Notes: generated by a model from the letters alone, not told the origin. A DNA stretch of 21,427 nucleotides from Oscillospiraceae bacterium (GCA_035353335.1 DAOPZJ010000045.1:1-21427); one strand, 5' to 3'. Shown: positions 7,857 through 16,040, numbered from the stretch's first letter. Translations and numbers: made by a program.

Positions 7857-8111
7857 ATGTCTTGTTATTATGTGATCGGGGTACGGATGGACAATCGGGT
7901 GAACAATGCGGTGAAATTTCAGGAGACGCTGACGAAAAACGGCTGCAAGCTCAGAGCGCGTATCGGCCTGCACGAGGTGAGTGAAGAATCCTGTTCCAAC
8001 GACGGGCTGATCATTCTTCAACCCTGCGGTAAAAAAGAGGAAGTCGAGCAGTTGGTTCATGACTTAAACAAGCTCGAAGGAATCACCGCAAAGCTGATGG
8101 ACTTGAATTAA
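7857..8111 (+). CDS. TM1266/ACT-like small regulatory-domain protein
   Basis: An 84-residue protein with a beta-alpha-beta-beta-alpha-beta pattern: YYVIGVRMDN, a helix with NNAVKFQETLTKNG, a strand CKLRARIGLHE, then NDGLIILQP, a helix KKEEVEQLVHDLNKL and a final strand GITAKLMDL. This matches the ACT-like ferredoxin fold of the TM1266 family, often annotated as an iron-only hydrogenase system regulator and often found near hydrogenase maturation genes. None of those genes is here. ACGGAGGTATAGCTT before the ATG is a strong ribosome binding site. The gene has its own likely promoter and a strong terminator, so it looks monocistronic. The family call rests on fold pattern and length; ligand and target are unknown. 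Confidence 0.6.
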   Translation: MSCYYVIGVRMDNRVNNAVKFQETLTKNGCKLRARIGLHEVSEESCSNDGLIILQPCGKKEEVEQLVHDLNKLEGITAKLMDLN

Positions 8112-8129
8112 AATAAGCGGATCACTAAG

Positions 8130-8161
8130 AAAACCGGCTGTCGAATCGACAGCCGGTTTTT
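8130..8161. terminator. Bidirectional intrinsic terminator
   Basis: AAAACCGGCTGTCGA at 8130-8144 pairs with its reverse complement at 8146-8160, giving at least 13 pairs after loop formation, with T-runs on both strands. It ends the TM1266-like gene (plus) and the acyltransferase gene (minus). Confidence 0.92.
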
Positions 8162-8172
8162 GCAGGTGACAA

Positions 8173-9195
8173 TCAATAACTCAAATTTTTGTTTATATTA
8201 CGCAGCATGAATACGATGAGAAACGAAAGAACCAATACTGCCGCGAAATCGAACGGGCAGGAGCTGATATTCCATAAATTAGTTAGTTTTGAAACCAGCA
8301 ACATCGCATATGGGCCGTGGATGATATAACATCCGAACATCAACGGGGAAATAAAACCGACAGCGCCCGCGAGTTTGGGCTTTTTATTGATGTTCAGCCG
8401 CAGGATAAACAAAAACATCGCTGTGACCCAAAGCATAATGGGGATACTGTCATAGGTGCATTCCGCCAATCGGTTTTTGACGGCGTTCGCATAAAACTGA
8501 TCCTGATACAGCACATAACCGGCTGTAAAAACCGCCAGCAGAACGGCATGCAGCTTAAAATTGAGGGAATGAGTGATCTTTTCCTGATATTGTTTGAGAA
8601 TTCCGCCGAGAAAATAATAAAACAACCAGGTCCAGAGCCGGAACGTCTGCGGCACTTTCATTGTGATTGCGGTATGTTTCATCACGGACAGAACCGTCAC
8701 CGCCGTGCAGGCGAGAAACAATAACGCAAAAAGCGGCCATTTGAGTTTCGGCCGGTCGAAGATATATTTTAGCAATGGCAGCGCCAGGTAGATCAGGACC
8801 AGGGTACCGAAGAACCAAAACTGCGCCATCAAGCCCTTCTGTATGTACGGGCCGAGGATATTCACCGGAATTCGTTGAATATCTTTTGTCTTGATATAAT
8901 CGAATACGGCGCCGAGGATGTTCCAAAACATTGTGATGAGCAGGATATTTCGGATTTTTTGCATCGAATAGAGAAAATCGATTTTTCCCTTATTCAATGT
9001 TGAATATCCGTTGGTCATGAAAAACAGGGGCATTGCGCAGCCGAAAAAACAATATGCGATCAGGTTCACACGGCTGTATCTGGATGCGATGGTGTGCAGG
9101 CCGATCACAGCGACGGTTGCGATGATTTTAATGAGGTCCAGTCCCAGATTACGCTGTTCGGTTTTTTTCGGTGCAGTCAAATTTAAATCTCGCAT
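8173..9195 (-). CDS. Acyltransferase family 3 membrane protein
   Basis: A 340-residue integral membrane protein with about ten hydrophobic helices. NLGLDLIKIIATVAVIGLHT near the N-terminus is the family entry helix with the conserved RxxxxDxxRxxA-like start and the catalytic His of the first helix. Family members O-acetylate surface glycans, exopolysaccharide or peptidoglycan using cytoplasmic acyl donors, or export acyl groups. The start is set at ATG 9195, where GGGGAA lies just upstream; an open frame continues to 9288 but encodes an unconvincing extension and covers an inverted repeat in the leader. The gene ends beside the shared terminator. A gap of 123 bases separates it from the upstream N-acetyltransferase gene on the same strand, with no clear terminator between them. 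The substrate is unknown. Confidence 0.8.
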   Translation of the reverse strand: MRDLNLTAPKKTEQRNLGLDLIKIIATVAVIGLHTIASRYSRVNLIAYCFFGCAMPLFFMTNGYSTLNKGKIDFLYSMQKIRNILLITMFWNILGAVFDYIKTKDIQRIPVNILGPYIQKGLMAQFWFFGTLVLIYLALPLLKYIFDRPKLKWPLFALLFLACTAVTVLSVMKHTAITMKVPQTFRLWTWLFYYFLGGILKQYQEKITHSLNFKLHAVLLAVFTAGYVLYQDQFYANAVKNRLAECTYDSIPIMLWVTAMFLFILRLNINKKPKLAGAVGFISPLMFGCYIIHGPYAMLLVSKLTNLWNISSCPFDFAAVLVLSFLIVFMLRNINKNLSY

Positions 9196-9223
9196 GATAT
9201 TCCCCGAAAGTCCCGCCGGGATT

Positions 9224-9273
9224 ACCGGCAATGTCTGTTCGCTTTTTATTGCAAGCAAAAACGAACAGCCGGT
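9224..9273 (-). repeat. Imperfect long hairpin in the acyltransferase leader
   Basis: On the minus strand ACCGG-CTGTTCG-TTTTT pairs with AAAAA-CGAACAG-CCGGT, with a single bulge and a 6-base asymmetric bulge, around a loop of about nine bases. It ends about 30 bases before the ATG. No U-run follows, so it is not an ordinary terminator. It may be a processing or stability element. Confidence 0.45.
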
Positions 9274-9318
9274 GAACGGGTCTTTCAATCATTGCGGGTC
9301 GATGATGGATTTTTATCT

Positions 9319-9888
9319 TTACATTAATCCCTTTTTGTAATATTCGTCTCTTAAAACGGAATAAAAGAGCCGGTCGATATATTCGTCCCCGTCGTAAAAA
9401 TAATCGCGCAGGGTACCTTCATAGATAAAACCGCATTTTTCGATGACACGCTTTGAAGGTATGTTCCCGGCTTTATGGCTGACTTGAATTTTGTGCAGGT
9501 TCAGTTGTTCGAAACCGAATCGAATGACAGCGTTGACGGCCTCGGTCATAAATCCGCGGTTGTGAAACAGAGTCCCGACGCAGTACTCGATTTCGACAAA
9601 ATGGTTTTTGTCGTCGACGAGGAAAAAGGCGATCTGGCCGATGCATTCTCCGGTCTCTTTCAAAATAATCGCCCAGCGGTAATAATTCATTCTTTCATAC
9701 CCGCCGATGTACTTATCGAGCAGTTCGATAACCGCTTCCTTGGTCTTATAGGCGGGTTCACCGTAAAGGGCTTGTACCTTTTCATCCGAAATCCAACATT
9801 TGAGCATGTCGTCGGCGTCTTCGTATGTAAACCGCCGTAAGGTAAGCCGCTCGGTTTTTATGGCCTGTGTTCCCGTATGTGTCAGCAT
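9319..9888 (-). CDS. GNAT N-acetyltransferase, RimJ/RimL type
   Basis: A 189-residue acetyl-CoA-dependent N-acetyltransferase. TERLTLRRFTYEDADDMLKC is the typical RimJ/RimL opening. EIEYCVGTLFHNRGFMTEAV holds the acetyl-CoA-binding strand and the (Q/R)xxGxx loop, with HNRGFM in place of the common RGxG. NLHKIQVSHKAGNIPSKRVIEKCGF is the C-terminal family signature. Such enzymes acetylate ribosomal protein N-termini, small molecules or antibiotics, and the target here is unknown. ATG at 9888 is chosen because GGAGGA lies directly in front of it, inside what would be the longer reading frame from 9903. The stop of the upstream glycoside hydrolase gene is 21 bases away, so both are probably in one transcript. 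Confidence 0.85.
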   Translation of the reverse strand: MLTHTGTQAIKTERLTLRRFTYEDADDMLKCWISDEKVQALYGEPAYKTKEAVIELLDKYIGGYERMNYYRWAIILKETGECIGQIAFFLVDDKNHFVEIEYCVGTLFHNRGFMTEAVNAVIRFGFEQLNLHKIQVSHKAGNIPSKRVIEKCGFIYEGTLRDYFYDGDEYIDRLFYSVLRDEYYKKGLM

Positions 9889-9909
9889 AGTTCCTCCGAT
9901 CATACTTGA

Positions 9910-12078
9910 TTAGTTCATATCTATAAGATAGAAACAGGCTTCATAGGGTCGCAGTTTGATGGCCGTTTTTAATGCACCGTGTTCTGATTTACCGGAAGAT
10001 TCGGCGAATTTACCGTTGTCGGGCGAAGCTGTCATGGCCGCTTTTCCATCTTGAACTTCCAATGTCCCGTCATAAATGCTGCCGCCCATATTGCATAAAA
10101 AGACCTGCAGCGAACCGTCATCGAGAATGCGGGTATGTGACAGCATTGAAGAGGAGATGATTTCGCCGTCGATTATGACAACTTTTCCCTCGGCGCCGGT
10201 CAGCACGGTTCTGACATCTTTGGGATAAATCCGGACAGGCCGCGGGAGAGCGGGCAGTTTTGAAGTGCCCGGAAGCGTCCAGCCGGATTCGATGGGCACC
10301 ACGGTGAAATTCGGCTTGCCGATATAGGGGGAGAGCATCTCATAAAATCCGGCTTCTTCTCCGGTTTCGCGCGCAATTTTCGGGATACCGCCGATCAGGA
10401 TGATTCCGACTTCGGCATCCAGCATGGTTTTGATTTTTTTGACCGTTCCGATAGAAAGCACATCAGCCGCAGGAAATACAAGACACTCGTAAGCGCTGTT
10501 TTTATAACGCAGCGCACCGTTTTCGATGATGCCGTCCCGGATGAGGTCCTCATCGATAAAATCGAAATCGATCTGACGGTGCAGCAGTTCCCACGCGGCC
10601 TTCGGGAAGGTCTCGCTGATGCGCAGAGTCGCCTCGGAGTTGTCCATCGCGCGCACTTCGGCCGTCGGGGTATAAGCCGCCCAAAGAGCGGCTTCGGGAT
10701 AGAGCAGCGCGACTTTGGACATCCTTCTGCCGCGGCGGATGAGCGTTCCGATGCGGGCGTTGTATTCGTTCAGTTCGCGGATTTCAGAGTCTTTGAAATT
10801 CTCGAAATGATAGAACGTGGTCATGTTGTTGATGCCCATCGCAAAATGCCAGTTGACCGAGGAGCGAATCCAGTTCATGCCGATCTGTTTGTTTTCCATG
10901 CGCGAAAAATGATCTGAAAACTCGGTAAACGACTCTCCGCAGCCGTGTACGTCGGCAACGGAGGCAAGCAGCCGCGCAATCGGGATGTTTTTTTCATCCA
11001 TCAGCCGCAGCGGTTCGCTCTCGAGTTCATCGATGCCCGGCCAATCCATCCGCTTCGCGCATTTATATAATGAGCCGTAGTCGTAGACATGGGTCTGCAG
11101 CCGCTCCTCTTCCAGCATGTGGCCGGACGAGGGGATATTGTGTGCTCTGCACCAGTCCTGTATCACGCCGAAATAGTTGTTCGCGACGGTGTCAGCGACG
11201 AATTCCCAAAAATCGCAGCGCCGCTTTTTATATTTAAACCCGCGTTTGGTGACGACGGCAGTTACGGCGAGTTCGACCGGATAACCATATTTTTTTTGAA
11301 AGTTGGCCGGGAAATCCTTGTGCCAAGGCACAATCGGATAAACCGCCGCCGTAATGTTCCAGGCGATCAGCGAGGGTTCGTCGGTAAAAAACGCCCGGAC
11401 TCCCTTCGAAAATTGATCACCGAGCTTACGCGCGTAATTTTCGTGGGTTACCTTGATAAAAGCTCCCGTCGCGTCGGCGTCAAGCAAATTGATGTAATTG
11501 CGCGGCTCGGCGTAGCTGTGGGCGGCGTGTGTGCCGTCAAACAGCCGCCGGATTGACATGGTAAACAGGTGATAAGCGCCTGAAGGTATTTCGAAATGCA
11601 GTGTGTTTTTCTCATTTAGCGTGTCTGTGATATCAATGGCCTCTCCGCCGCTCAGAGGCAGCAGAAGTGCTTTGAAAAGCTGATCGCCCGGTACATCGGC
11701 GCGATAACTCATCGGTCCCTCGAGAGTGCGCCAGTACTCGTAGCAGTAGAGTCCGACCGCTTCATATTCCGGATGTTCATCGATCACAACGCCGCCCGCA
11801 GTACCCGAAGGATAGCCGTCTTCGTCATAAATCCAGGTCTGCATCCCTTTATTGATATAAGCGCGAAAAGCCCGTTCGGTTCGGTCCCATTCGCCTTCGT
11901 CATAAGGAAAATCCTTTTCATAAGGGACGGCTCCGACAACACCGGCGAAGCCTTGCCGGTCGTATTGTTCAATTTTTTCGGACGATTGAACAATTCCGCC
12001 GCAAAGGATCGGGTAGATGCCGTATTCCCTCGGCGGATTCTTGAAATTTCGTTTGATCTCCTCTAAGCCTTTTTGCAT
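9910..12078 (-). CDS. Large cytoplasmic glycoside hydrolase, GH106-like (alpha-L-rhamnosidase-type)
   Basis: A 722-residue protein with no signal peptide. The first half reads as a TIM barrel: TWIYDEDGYPSGTAGG (about 81-96) is a signature of the GH106-like group, AFFTDEPSLIAW (about 229-240) supplies a candidate catalytic Glu234, and GHMLEEE (319-325) a second acidic cluster. A region with a glutamine amidotransferase-like flavour (VGIILIGGIPKIARETGEEAGFYEMLSPYIG) follows, as in other large barrel hydrolases, and a beta-sandwich tail (SMLSHTRILDDGSLQVFLCNMGGS) closes it. GH106 enzymes remove alpha-L-rhamnose from pectic and microbial glycans; this protein is shorter than the usual secreted ones, and the substrate is uncertain. 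GGGAG lies eight bases before the ATG and a good promoter lies 30 bases further up. It heads the operon with the N-acetyltransferase gene. Confidence 0.7.
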   Translation of the reverse strand: MQKGLEEIKRNFKNPPREYGIYPILCGGIVQSSEKIEQYDRQGFAGVVGAVPYEKDFPYDEGEWDRTERAFRAYINKGMQTWIYDEDGYPSGTAGGVVIDEHPEYEAVGLYCYEYWRTLEGPMSYRADVPGDQLFKALLLPLSGGEAIDITDTLNEKNTLHFEIPSGAYHLFTMSIRRLFDGTHAAHSYAEPRNYINLLDADATGAFIKVTHENYARKLGDQFSKGVRAFFTDEPSLIAWNITAAVYPIVPWHKDFPANFQKKYGYPVELAVTAVVTKRGFKYKKRRCDFWEFVADTVANNYFGVIQDWCRAHNIPSSGHMLEEERLQTHVYDYGSLYKCAKRMDWPGIDELESEPLRLMDEKNIPIARLLASVADVHGCGESFTEFSDHFSRMENKQIGMNWIRSSVNWHFAMGINNMTTFYHFENFKDSEIRELNEYNARIGTLIRRGRRMSKVALLYPEAALWAAYTPTAEVRAMDNSEATLRISETFPKAAWELLHRQIDFDFIDEDLIRDGIIENGALRYKNSAYECLVFPAADVLSIGTVKKIKTMLDAEVGIILIGGIPKIARETGEEAGFYEMLSPYIGKPNFTVVPIESGWTLPGTSKLPALPRPVRIYPKDVRTVLTGAEGKVVIIDGEIISSSMLSHTRILDDGSLQVFLCNMGGSIYDGTLEVQDGKAAMTASPDNGKFAESSGKSEHGALKTAIKLRPYEACFYLIDMN

Positions 12079-12107
12079 TTCCGACGCTCCCGAGTTTTTT
12101 CTATACC

Positions 12108-12135
12108 ATCATACCATCCATGCTTTTAAAGTCAA
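12108..12135 (-). promoter_or_regulatory. Promoter of the GH106-like gene
   Basis: On the minus strand TTGACT (12130-12135) and TATGAT (12108-12113) are spaced by 16 bases, about 30 bases before the ATG. It diverges from the GGDEF promoter. Together with that promoter and the leader RNA it accounts for most of the 307-base gap between 12079 and 12385; the AT-rich stretch 12136-12231 shows nothing else recognisable. Confidence 0.6.
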
Positions 12136-12231
12136 TGAAATTCTAAAACTTTTCCCTCTCAATATTTTGGGCAAACCGCAGTGATATCTTGAAAGTTTCA
12201 TAAAGTAAGTAAAATATAAATAGAAACGGAA

Positions 12232-12259
12232 TTGACAGCAAAAATTAAAATGCTATACT
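12232..12259 (+). promoter_or_regulatory. Promoter of the GGDEF gene
   Basis: A consensus TTGACA at 12232-12237 and TATACT at 12254-12259, spaced by 16 bases. A start near 12266 would put the complete structured leader (12272-12354) in the transcript. Confidence 0.72.
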
Positions 12260-12271
12260 GTGATTATACGA

Positions 12272-12354
12272 AAATCCCGGAACAAGACGCAACGGCTAAG
12301 GCCGGGGTTTTGTAACCCAAGAGTCAGGATTTAAAGCAAAAAGCGGAGCTTTTT
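12272..12354 (+). ncRNA. Candidate structured 5' leader (riboswitch-like) of the GGDEF gene
   Basis: An outer stem AAATCC (12272-12277) / GGATTT (12327-12332) encloses CGGC-TAAG-GCCG (12293-12304) and GGGTT-TTGT-AACCC (12305-12318), with purine-rich joiners CAAGACGCAA and AAGAGTCA. A further hairpin, AAAAAGC-GGA-GCTTTTT (12338-12354), follows and looks like a weak terminator or expression platform, ending 17 bases before the ribosome binding site. The GACGCAA word is also conserved in c-di-GMP-I (GEMM-I) riboswitches, but the remaining GEMM landmarks are not found. The structure is read by eye; the class is unassigned. Confidence 0.5.
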
Positions 12355-12385
12355 ATTAAAGACATGATTGGGGAGGTATAAAACC

Positions 12386-13477
12386 ATGAAGCAGGAAATC
12401 AATCGGCTGGCGGAGTTCAGAGATAAAAACACAGAAAAGCAATTTTATGACAGTGAAGTCAAAAGGGGACTTCGGGTCAGCAGATATACCATTTTGATTT
12501 TCAGTATCATTAACTTGCTGTTTGTGGTTACGGATTACTTGTATTTATCGGCTGATACTGAATTTATCATCTTCTATTCATTAATTCCCCGAGTTTTCAT
12601 TTTGGCAATGGCGATTTTCGAATTTTTCCTGTTAAAAATGGCCCGAAATAAAACCGCGGCAATTAAATCGGCAATTGTTTTTGCCGTATTGATGTATTTG
12701 ATTCATGAATACATGGCGATGCATTTTGCACCTGTTGACTTGATATTTGAAGTGCTTGATTTGGTTTACATCACATTCGGCCTGTTTATTATTCCGAACA
12801 GGTGGATCACAAATATCTGTACTTCTGCGTTTTTAACCCTGGTGTTTATTGGTTTTACACCATGGACCATACCGACTTTGGCATCGGGCACAAAAATTAT
12901 TTTAACGATTTATCTTTTATCGCAGACCTTGATTATCGGAACGTTGATGTTTCGAATTAATAAACAAAGAAGATTGAACTATTTACAGAAACTTGAACTT
13001 GAGGTTCTCGCAAAAACAGATGCGCTGACGAATTCCTCTAACAGAGCGGCCTGTGATATGACGCTCGAGCAAATGTGCAGTGCCAAATGTGATTTTTCAA
13101 TTATCCTGATCGACCTTGACGATTTTAAACAGGTCAACGACATGTACGGACATGTCGCAGGCGATCAAGTGATCGTCAAAACCGTGGAAACCATTAAAAA
13201 CGGAATCAGGCAGAATGACATCGTCGCCAGATGGGGCGGGGAAGAGTTTATTGTAATCCTTCCGAACACTGCGCGGGAAAGAGCTGTCGAAATCGCCGAA
13301 CGCATTAAGGATCATATTGTGAAACTGGAACATGATAATGAAATCGGCATAGTCACGGCCAGCTTCGGCGTAACAGAGTTCATTGAAGGCGACGTCATGA
13401 AGTCGATTATAAACCGGGTCGATAAACTGTTGTACGTCGCCAAAAAGCAGGGCAAGAACAAAGTTTTCGCAGGGTGA
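12386..13477 (+). CDS. Membrane-bound diguanylate cyclase (GGDEF domain)
   Basis: A 363-residue protein with about six hydrophobic helices (residues 33-188) followed by a cytoplasmic GGDEF domain. GGEEF at 284-288 is an active-type signature, and RQND at 275-278 lies exactly five residues before it, matching the RxxD inhibition site that binds c-di-GMP. IDLDDFKQVNDMYGH supplies the metal and substrate residues. The family entry DxLTxLxNR reads DALTNSSNR, slightly degenerate. The enzyme should make c-di-GMP from two GTP under control of an unknown signal sensed by the membrane part. ATG at 12386 follows GGGAGG by nine bases, which rejects TTG at 12368. The gene has its own promoter and a structured leader. 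It appears more AT-rich than the flanking hydrolases. Confidence 0.9.
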   Translation: MKQEINRLAEFRDKNTEKQFYDSEVKRGLRVSRYTILIFSIINLLFVVTDYLYLSADTEFIIFYSLIPRVFILAMAIFEFFLLKMARNKTAAIKSAIVFAVLMYLIHEYMAMHFAPVDLIFEVLDLVYITFGLFIIPNRWITNICTSAFLTLVFIGFTPWTIPTLASGTKIILTIYLLSQTLIIGTLMFRINKQRRLNYLQKLELEVLAKTDALTNSSNRAACDMTLEQMCSAKCDFSIILIDLDDFKQVNDMYGHVAGDQVIVKTVETIKNGIRQNDIVARWGGEEFIVILPNTARERAVEIAERIKDHIVKLEHDNEIGIVTASFGVTEFIEGDVMKSIINRVDKLLYVAKKQGKNKVFAG

Positions 13478-13542
13478 AAATAAGGGCCCCGCTATAATAA
13501 TCGATTTCGCACCCAACAACAAAACAAAGGCAGGACGCGTTT

Positions 13543-15297
13543 ATGATATTCTCTCAAAACAATACCCCCCGGATGAAAATATACCTTCCCGAAGGCGCAG
13601 TCCCTTCCCAGCAAACCGCTTCTGTAGAATTGAAAAAATATCTGGACCGGATCAGCGGGGGCTTTTTTCAAATCACCGTTCAGCGATCCGACCCCTCGTT
13701 GATTTTAGCCAGCAAGGGTCAGGGCTATGATGAGGCCGCGGATTTTGACCGCTTGGGCAATGATGGCTTCACGTTGAAAACGATGGGAGAAAACCTTCTC
13801 ATCGCGGGCGGCTGCCGGGGCATTTTATACGGGGTTTACGAGCTTTTGGAAAAGCTGGGCTGCCGCTTTTTCACCCCTGCCTGTGAAAAAATCCCCACGC
13901 TGGATATTGTGGAACTGCCCTCATTAGACGAAACCCAAATTCCTATAGTAGAATACCGCGACCATTGGTATCGCTTTTACAACGACCATCCCGGGTTTGC
14001 CGTCAAATCCCGCATCAACGGGAATTATCCGGGACTTGATGAAAAACTGGGCGGACATATCTCATATGCCTGGTATGTTCATTCGTTCGGGCACATTCTC
14101 CCTCCGGACGAGTATTACGACGCGCACCCCGAATATTTCTCACTGGTCGACGGCAAACGGTTGAAGGAACGGGCACAGCCCTGTTTCACCAATCCCGATG
14201 TGCTCGCCATCACCGTGGAGAAGGTAAAAGAAGCCCTTCGTGAAAACCCGGAGGCCACCATCATCTCTGTGTCCCAGAACGACTGGCAAAACCCCTGCCG
14301 GTGTGAGCATTGCCGGGAGATTGATGAACGGGAAGGCTCTCACGCCGGTTCGCTGATTCATTTCATCAACCGGGTGGCCGAGGCCATCGAGCCGGAGTTT
14401 CCCCATGTGATCATCGACACGCTGGCCTATCTCCACACCCGCCCGGCTCCTATGTATATCCGTCCCCGTCATAATGTCTGTGTTCGGCTTTGCAGCATTG
14501 AATGCTGCCTGCTGCACCCCCTGAACGGCTGTGACGACGAAAGCCGGGGAGTCAAGCGCCCGGACGGATCGGTTTCCTCGTTTGCCAATGACCTGATAGA
14601 CTGGTCAAAGGTCTGCGATCGGCTGTATACCTGGGATTATATCACGGACTTCGCTCATTACTGCATGCCCTTTCCCAACTGGCGGATTTTGCAGCAGGAT
14701 ATCCGGTTTCTCACCCGGCACAATGTCCGGGGATGTTTTGAACAGGGTAACTTTTCCAAAGGTGACGGCACCGACTGCAACGAGCTGCGCGCCTATCTGG
14801 TCAGCAAGCTGCTTTGGAATCCGGATGCCGATGTAAAAGCTCTGAAGACCGAGTTTTTAGCGGCTTTCTACGGAGCAGCCGCGCCGTTTATCAATGATTA
14901 TTTGAATGCGGTTTGCGACAACGCCGAGAAAACCCATACCCACAGCAGCTATAACACCCACTGCGACCTGCCCTATCTGACCGACGAATGTCTTGACCAA
15001 TATGAGGCACTTTTCCAAAAAGCCGGGCAAGCCGTGGCGGGGGATCCCCTGCGGCTGTGGAGAGTCGGGAAAGCCAATCTCTCCGTCCGGTATGTCCGGC
15101 TGAAAAACGACTCCATGCGGGGCAAGATCGACATGGACGCTATCAACAAATTCTTCGACGACTGCTTCGGTTACGGCCTATCCCGGGTCGAGGAATGGGT
15201 CACCCTCCCGCGCTCCCGTCAGGCGATGCTGGAAAGCGTTTGGAACGGGATGTGTTACCTCACCAACTGGTGGGAAGAGGGCGGAGAGCCCCGCTAA
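13543..15297 (+). CDS. DUF4838 protein, glycoside-hydrolase-like
   Basis: A 584-residue protein. The first 120 residues form a small alpha/beta domain as in alpha-glucuronidases and hexosaminidases (SVELKKYLDRISGGFFQI; then NDGFTLKTMGENLLIAGGCRGILYGVYELLEKLGCRFF). The DUF4838 barrel follows: SVSQNDWQNPCRCEHC at about 242-257 with the Cys252-Cys254-Cys257 cluster, then GSLIHFINRVAEAIEPEFPHV, and YTWDYITDFAHYCMPFPNW further on. These features are diagnostic for DUF4838, whose activity is mostly unproven but thought to be glycan cleavage. No signal peptide is present, so it is probably intracellular. The ribosome binding site is modest (AGG about 11 bases before the ATG). A TATAAT at 13493-13498 lacks a good -35. 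The C-terminus ends at the last helical part with no extra binding module. Confidence 0.82.
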   Translation: MIFSQNNTPRMKIYLPEGAVPSQQTASVELKKYLDRISGGFFQITVQRSDPSLILASKGQGYDEAADFDRLGNDGFTLKTMGENLLIAGGCRGILYGVYELLEKLGCRFFTPACEKIPTLDIVELPSLDETQIPIVEYRDHWYRFYNDHPGFAVKSRINGNYPGLDEKLGGHISYAWYVHSFGHILPPDEYYDAHPEYFSLVDGKRLKERAQPCFTNPDVLAITVEKVKEALRENPEATIISVSQNDWQNPCRCEHCREIDEREGSHAGSLIHFINRVAEAIEPEFPHVIIDTLAYLHTRPAPMYIRPRHNVCVRLCSIECCLLHPLNGCDDESRGVKRPDGSVSSFANDLIDWSKVCDRLYTWDYITDFAHYCMPFPNWRILQQDIRFLTRHNVRGCFEQGNFSKGDGTDCNELRAYLVSKLLWNPDADVKALKTEFLAAFYGAAAPFINDYLNAVCDNAEKTHTHSSYNTHCDLPYLTDECLDQYEALFQKAGQAVAGDPLRLWRVGKANLSVRYVRLKNDSMRGKIDMDAINKFFDDCFGYGLSRVEEWVTLPRSRQAMLESVWNGMCYLTNWWEEGGEPR

Positions 15298-15333
15298 AAA
15301 ATCACGAAAAAAAGCACGCGGGAAAGATACGCG

Positions 15334-15918
15334 TTACTTTAAATATTTCCTATAAATTGTGCATCCATTCACGTGGTTATGAAGTGTAAAACCATTTGTT
15401 TTATACATTGAAGTGGGACCGTGATATGCGTTGTTTTCGTCATGGTTAAATGGATATGCTTCAATATATTCATACCCATTATCTTTGGCGTCTTCGCATA
15501 CTTTTTTCAATAATGCCGAAGCCACGCCTTTTCCGCGATAAGCAGGTGCAATACAAAAGCATACAACAGACTTTATTTTTTTATCCTTTTCCGAAGCTTC
15601 ACAGGGAAGTGCAAAATTCACATTATCGAAAGCTTGCTTATCATTTGCGTTACACCATCCGACAACGCTGCCGTCGCAATAAGCTAAGTACCCCTGCATC
15701 ATTCCGTCTTTAATCAACTTTATCGCACATTCCCGGTTATACGGCGCGTCTGTTTTTGAACAATTCCAGTTTTTCTTTTTTTGTAACTCTCTGCTCCAGT
15801 GATAACACATACAATAACAGCCTTCCCATTCGTCATTATCGGAAAAGGCTATATTATCAAAGTATTTCAGTCAGTCGTCAAGCAAGGCGGGTGATAATTT
15901 AAAGATATCAATATTCAT
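15334..15918 (-). pseudogene. GNAT acetyltransferase interrupted by in-frame TGA
   Basis: Read from ATG 15918 the frame gives MNIDIFKLSPALLDD, a TGA at 15871-15873 (codon 16), then LKYFDNIAFSDNDEWEGCYCMCYHW and a complete GNAT domain to the stop at 15334. The N-terminal part matches a Clostridia GNAT family in which an aromatic residue follows the acidic pair, so the TGA most simply replaces a TGG tryptophan. The rest is intact: CFCIAPAYRGKGVASALL is the acetyl-CoA loop (RGKGVA), and the C-terminal strands are present. AAGGAG lies ten bases before ATG 15918 and a promoter lies further up. Without readthrough, translation would have to restart at the internal Met of MCYHW (15810), losing the first 36 residues of the fold. 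The break looks recent because no other lesion is seen. Confidence 0.8.
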
Positions 15919-15995
15919 GTTTTTTCGACTCCTTCGTGTTGATTCCGGCTTTTGTTTACTACGCTGACGGATGCAATAGGAAAATTTCTGTCACG

Positions 15996-16024
15996 ATTAT
16001 TCCATAATCCCTTTGGAAAGTCAA
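15996..16024 (-). promoter_or_regulatory. Promoter of the interrupted GNAT gene
   Basis: On the minus strand TTGACT (16019-16024) and AATAAT (15996-16001) are spaced by 17 bases, about 75 bases before the original ATG. Its survival argues that the gene was expressed until recently. Confidence 0.5.
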
Positions 16025-16040
16025 GGGAAACAGGGGACGA

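Noticed and set aside
9196..9288. N-terminal extension of the acyltransferase from 9288
   Set aside because: It would add an unlikely segment covering the leader hairpin, and the Shine-Dalgarno GGGGAA sits in front of ATG 9195.
12266..12340. Calling the GGDEF leader a c-di-GMP-I or c-di-GMP-II riboswitch
   Set aside because: Only the GACGCAA word fits GEMM-I; the GNRA-capped stem before it and the receptor helix cannot be placed. The c-di-GMP-II consensus as I remember it does not fit either. Left as an unassigned leader.
15871..15873. UGA read as selenocysteine or as Trp through an alternative genetic code
   Set aside because: Several neighbouring genes end in TGA, so the code is standard. 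The position is a non-catalytic aromatic site and no convincing SECIS-type hairpin follows immediately.
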